From JBBPYC01 sp038200275 (GTDB lineage Bacteria > Pseudomonadota > Gammaproteobacteria > Burkholderiales > Burkholderiaceae_C): a stretch of DNA of 26,776 bases. The notes beneath the pieces were generated by a model. The model did not search any database and was not told the DNA's origin. It saw nothing but the letters and a program-made list of their open reading frames with translations. The stretch lies in contig JBBPYC010000013.1 in NCBI GenBank assembly GCA_038200275.1, positions 1 through 26,776 of the forward strand, in the 5' to 3' direction. Position numbers and translations under genes: made by a program. Shown here one piece after another: positions 24,760 to 26,776 of the stretch. How positions within the stretch are numbered: position 1 is the stretch's first letter; the number at the start of each line of letters is the position of its first letter.

Positions 24760-25818
24760 ATGCCAACCCGGTCAGACCCTACGTGCTTTATCAGAATTTT
24801 CGTGACCGGAGGAGCGGGCTACATCGGCTCGCACACCTGTCTGGAGTTGCTGAACGCTGGGTTCGATGTCACCGTATTCGACAATTTCAGCAACAGCCAA
24901 CGTGAGTCGCTGATCCGAGTCGAGCAGATTGCTGGCCGGCGCCTTTCAGTGATCGAAGGCGACATCCGAAATGGGCTTGCGCTTGAACAGGCGTTGCGTG
25001 ATAGCGGAGCCAGCGCCGTCGTGCATTTCGCCGGCCTGAAGGCCGTTGGCGATTCGGTCCGGCACCCTTTGGCCTACTACGATCACAACGTGCTCGGTTC
25101 CATGCGGCTGCTTGAGGCCATGGCTGCCTGCGACGTTCATCGGCTCGTGTTCAGCTCGTCGGCTACCGTCTACGGCGAGCCGATGCAACTGCCGCTGACT
25201 GAGCAGCATCCGTTGCGTGCAACCAATCCTTACGGGCAAACCAAACTGATCATCGAGCAGATGCTGCGAGACCTGCATGCAAGCGAACCGCAGCGTTGGC
25301 GTATCGCAATCCTTCGCTACTTCAATCCAGTGGGCGCGCACAAGAGCGGCCTGATCGGAGAAGACCCGCGCGGTGTGCCGGGCAACTTGATGCCGTTTGT
25401 CGCTCAGGTGGCAATAGGGCGACGCGAGCAGCTACAAATTTGGGGCGACGACTACGAAACGCCGGACGGGACCGGTGTGCGCGATTATGTTCACGTGGTT
25501 GACTTATCACTAGGCCATTTGGCGGCGCTGAAACGGCTCGACCACGAACCTGGTTGCTGGGCTGTCAATCTGGGTACGGGATGCGGAAACAGCGTACTTG
25601 AGATGGTGGCGTCATTCGCCGCTGCCAGTGGTCAGTCAATCCCCTACGCTATGGGGCCACGTCGGCCTGGAGACGTGGCGGCCTGTTACGCCGACGCGAC
25701 GCTTGCAGCCGAGCAGCTGCAATGGCGTGCCCACCGCGATCTGGTCACCATGTGCCGTGACCATTGGCGTTGGCAAAAGCGGAATCCTCAGGGATATGAC
25801 GGCAGACTAGAAGAATAA
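24760..25818 (+). CDS. galE: UDP-glucose 4-epimerase
   Basis: GalE interconverts UDP-glucose and UDP-galactose with bound NAD, feeding lipopolysaccharide and exopolysaccharide synthesis. From ATG 24760 the protein is 352 residues and looks whole. It has the Rossmann glycine motif GGAGYIGSH (17-25), Ser133/Ser134 (FSSSATVYGE), and the catalytic YxxxK as Tyr158/Lys162 (NPYGQTK). LRYFNPVGAH and DYVHVVDL follow, typical of GalE. The dozen residues before FVTGG are more than usual; the only other nearby start is ATG 24721, since no start codon lies closer to the fold. Divergent from the formate dehydrogenase cluster and convergent with hns. Confidence 0.93.
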   Translation: MPTRSDPTCFIRIFVTGGAGYIGSHTCLELLNAGFDVTVFDNFSNSQRESLIRVEQIAGRRLSVIEGDIRNGLALEQALRDSGASAVVHFAGLKAVGDSVRHPLAYYDHNVLGSMRLLEAMAACDVHRLVFSSSATVYGEPMQLPLTEQHPLRATNPYGQTKLIIEQMLRDLHASEPQRWRIAILRYFNPVGAHKSGLIGEDPRGVPGNLMPFVAQVAIGRREQLQIWGDDYETPDGTGVRDYVHVVDLSLGHLAALKRLDHEPGCWAVNLGTGCGNSVLEMVASFAAASGQSIPYAMGPRRPGDVAACYADATLAAEQLQWRAHRDLVTMCRDHWRWQKRNPQGYDGRLEE

Positions 25819-25950
25819 AAAGCAGGCGATCTGGTAGTGCCCAAGGCGTCCGCCCAATTCGTTGTCCGATCAGTCATTGTCTTAGATCCCAACCAGATTT
25901 GAGTGGGGAATGGCCGCGCCACGCTATAAGCGGTGCAGCAAGCCTGCGAT

Positions 25951-26244
25951 TCAATCAATCGCAAAGTCTTTCACATCCTTTCCTTGAATCCATTTGGGCT
26001 GGCGACCACGGCCAGTCCAGGTTTCGTTCGTGTCTGGATTGCGATATTTGGCAGCCACTTTCCGACCAGCAGTTGTCGTGCGTCCTTTGCGGGATCCGCC
26101 GAAAACGTCGGCCTGCGTCAACCCATACTCATCAATCAATTGCTTGACTCGCGCTACTGCGTCTGACAGCTCGCTTTGGCGGGCCTTGTCAATCTGATTG
26201 TCCAATGCTTCCCGTTGCGCCAAAAGCTCTTTATACGTTGTCAA
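25951..26244 (-). CDS. H-NS family nucleoid-associated protein
   Basis: The 97-residue protein has an N-terminal coiled-coil oligomerisation helix (YKELLAQREALDNQIDKAR) and a C-terminal AT-hook-like DNA-binding motif in KYRNPDTNETWTGRGRQPKW (66-85), as in betaproteobacterial H-NS relatives such as BpH3. Such proteins coat and silence AT-rich or foreign DNA. The start is a TTG at 26244, as no ATG or GTG fits; it is backed by a strong GGGAG 6 bp upstream. It is convergent with galE (132 bp apart) and lies beside insertion-sequence debris. Confidence 0.92.
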   Translation of the reverse strand: MTTYKELLAQREALDNQIDKARQSELSDAVARVKQLIDEYGLTQADVFGGSRKGRTTTAGRKVAAKYRNPDTNETWTGRGRQPKWIQGKDVKDFAID

Positions 26245-26250
26245 TATTTA

Positions 26251-26255
26251 CTCCC
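26251..26255 (-). promoter_or_regulatory. Shine-Dalgarno site fixing the TTG start of hns
   Basis: GGGAG on the minus strand, 6 bases ahead of TTG 26244, is a near-ideal ribosome binding site and supports the rare start codon. Confidence 0.7.
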
Positions 26256-26432
26256 GTCGAATGCTTAAAAACCGAATTGCGTTAGCCCAGGTAGACCGGT
26301 AAGCTGCCCAAGCTCATTGATACTAGAGGATTCCCGCTTTATGCGCGGGGCCAGCGCCATTATGTCAGTGATCTACCTGTCGAATCCCGGATGGATTACC
26401 TGCCAGGCGCCAAATGGCAAGTTTTTACCCTG

Positions 26433-26657
26433 GGCGGTTTCAAGTCCCAAGTGCAACATGTGGGTTATTGGATTGCGGTGGGAATCTGCTGAGCGATGGC
26501 CAGCATGTGAGCGAACACGGCCAGCGGCGAGTTGAAGCCGTGAGTGGCCCGCGGTCGGCTGTTCAGCCTGTCGGCAATGGCGTCCAAGTCGTCTTGGCTG
26601 TGGACGCTCGGAATCGGTGCCCTTCGGCAGGTACTGGCGCAGCAGCCCGTTGGTGTT
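26433..26657 (-). mobile_element. IS30-family insertion sequence remnant (transposase 3' end and terminal repeat)
   Basis: Only the 3' part of the element remains. The segment 26465-26657 encodes the transposase C-terminus, and 26433-26458 (GGCGGTTTCAAG...GTGCAACA) looks like its terminal inverted repeat just past the stop codon. The other end is missing because homology stops abruptly at 26657, where a second element begins. Name based on protein similarity to IS30-type transposases; exact IS unknown. Confidence 0.65.
26465..26657 (-). pseudogene. IS30-family transposase C-terminus, truncated and frameshifted
   Basis: Read on the minus strand, the sequence begins NTNGLLRQYLPKGTD. An apparent one-base insertion near 26608-26614 then shifts the frame. 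In the shifted frame it continues SVHSQDDLDAIADRLNSRP, then RATHGFNSPLAVFAHMLA and ends IPTAIQ with TAA at 26467-26465. This matches the C-terminal third of IS30-family DDE transposases. Both the missing N-terminus and the frameshift make it inactive. Confidence 0.8.
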
Positions 26658-26776
26658 TGTCAACGCCGATGTAAATCTGACCCACTTTCAGCGCAATCGC
26701 CGAAGTAAAACTGACCCACCTGGGCACATTGGTTTGCGCGCTGTTCGGCCGCGAAGGGCGCAAGCCCGAAGCGGCC
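26658..26776. mobile_element. End of a probable IS21-family element, running off the window
   Basis: Starting with TGTCAACGCC at 26658, the DNA changes abruptly from IS30 sequence to a region with two near-identical 18-bp direct repeats, a layout typical of IS21-family ends. The element reads out of the window at 26776; no istA or istB could be confirmed. It appears to have inserted into the IS30 remnant. Confidence 0.55.
26668..26719. repeat. Two 18-bp direct repeats at the IS end
   Basis: GATGTAAATCTGACCCAC (26668-26685) and GAAGTAAAACTGACCCAC (26702-26719) differ at two positions and are spaced 34 bp apart start to start. Repeats with a TGACCCA core are transposase binding sites in IS21-like elements. 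Confidence 0.7.

Noticed and set aside
26333..26349. Small hairpin CCCGC...GCGGG upstream of hns
   Set aside because: Five-base arms in GC-rich DNA are expected by chance and no T run follows.
1..26776. CRISPR array or rRNA genes
   Set aside because: No regularly spaced direct repeats of CRISPR size and no rRNA-like sequence were seen.

Overview
The window looks like chromosomal DNA of a GC-rich betaproteobacterium, most likely of the order Burkholderiales. Pointers are a DUF1615 lipoprotein gene, a membrane formate dehydrogenase cluster carrying DUF3305, DUF3306, a polyferredoxin and a TorD-type chaperone, an H-NS of the short Bordetella/Burkholderia kind, and an RskA-type anti-sigma factor beside an ECF sigma factor. 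No species can be named from the sequence alone. No gene-free stretch exceeds about 300 bases.

Left part (1-11200): the 3' end of a DUF1615 gene is followed by an orphan phage terminase small subunit. A type I restriction-modification (RM) operon then runs on the minus strand: hsdM, hsdS, an AlbA_2/ATPase gene, hsdR and a YgjP-type metallohydrolase. It stops just short of a tRNA-Arg(ACG) gene, a common integration site. Adjacent genes overlap by 4-8 nt except across a 73-bp gap before hsdR, which holds five tandem copies of a 10-11 bp unit. The modification half appears broken. hsdS has an amber codon at position 6, and hsdM seems to have lost about 35-40 residues between AdoMet motif I and the NPPF motif. 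hsdR keeps all its motifs. The locus is probably a decaying or silenced RM island.

Middle part (11200-12950): tRNA-Arg(ACG) with encoded CCA and a hairpin behind it, then a plus-strand pair of ECF sigma factor and membrane anti-sigma factor.

Formate dehydrogenase cluster (12954-24566, all minus strand): DUF3305, DUF3306, a multi-cluster polyferredoxin, a TorD-like chaperone, a small Tat-signal protein, the catalytic subunit (Cys in place of selenocysteine), the four-cluster Fe-S subunit, a small lipoprotein, the cytochrome b subunit, an Ala/Ser/Pro-rich exported protein and FdhD. Together they should assemble a Tat-exported molybdenum or tungsten formate dehydrogenase that passes electrons through Fe-S clusters to a membrane b-type cytochrome and on to quinone. 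Several of these genes have no assigned function.

Right end (24760-26776): divergent galE, a convergent hns with a TTG start, and a nest of insertion sequences in which a frameshifted IS30-family remnant is cut by the end of what looks like an IS21-family element.
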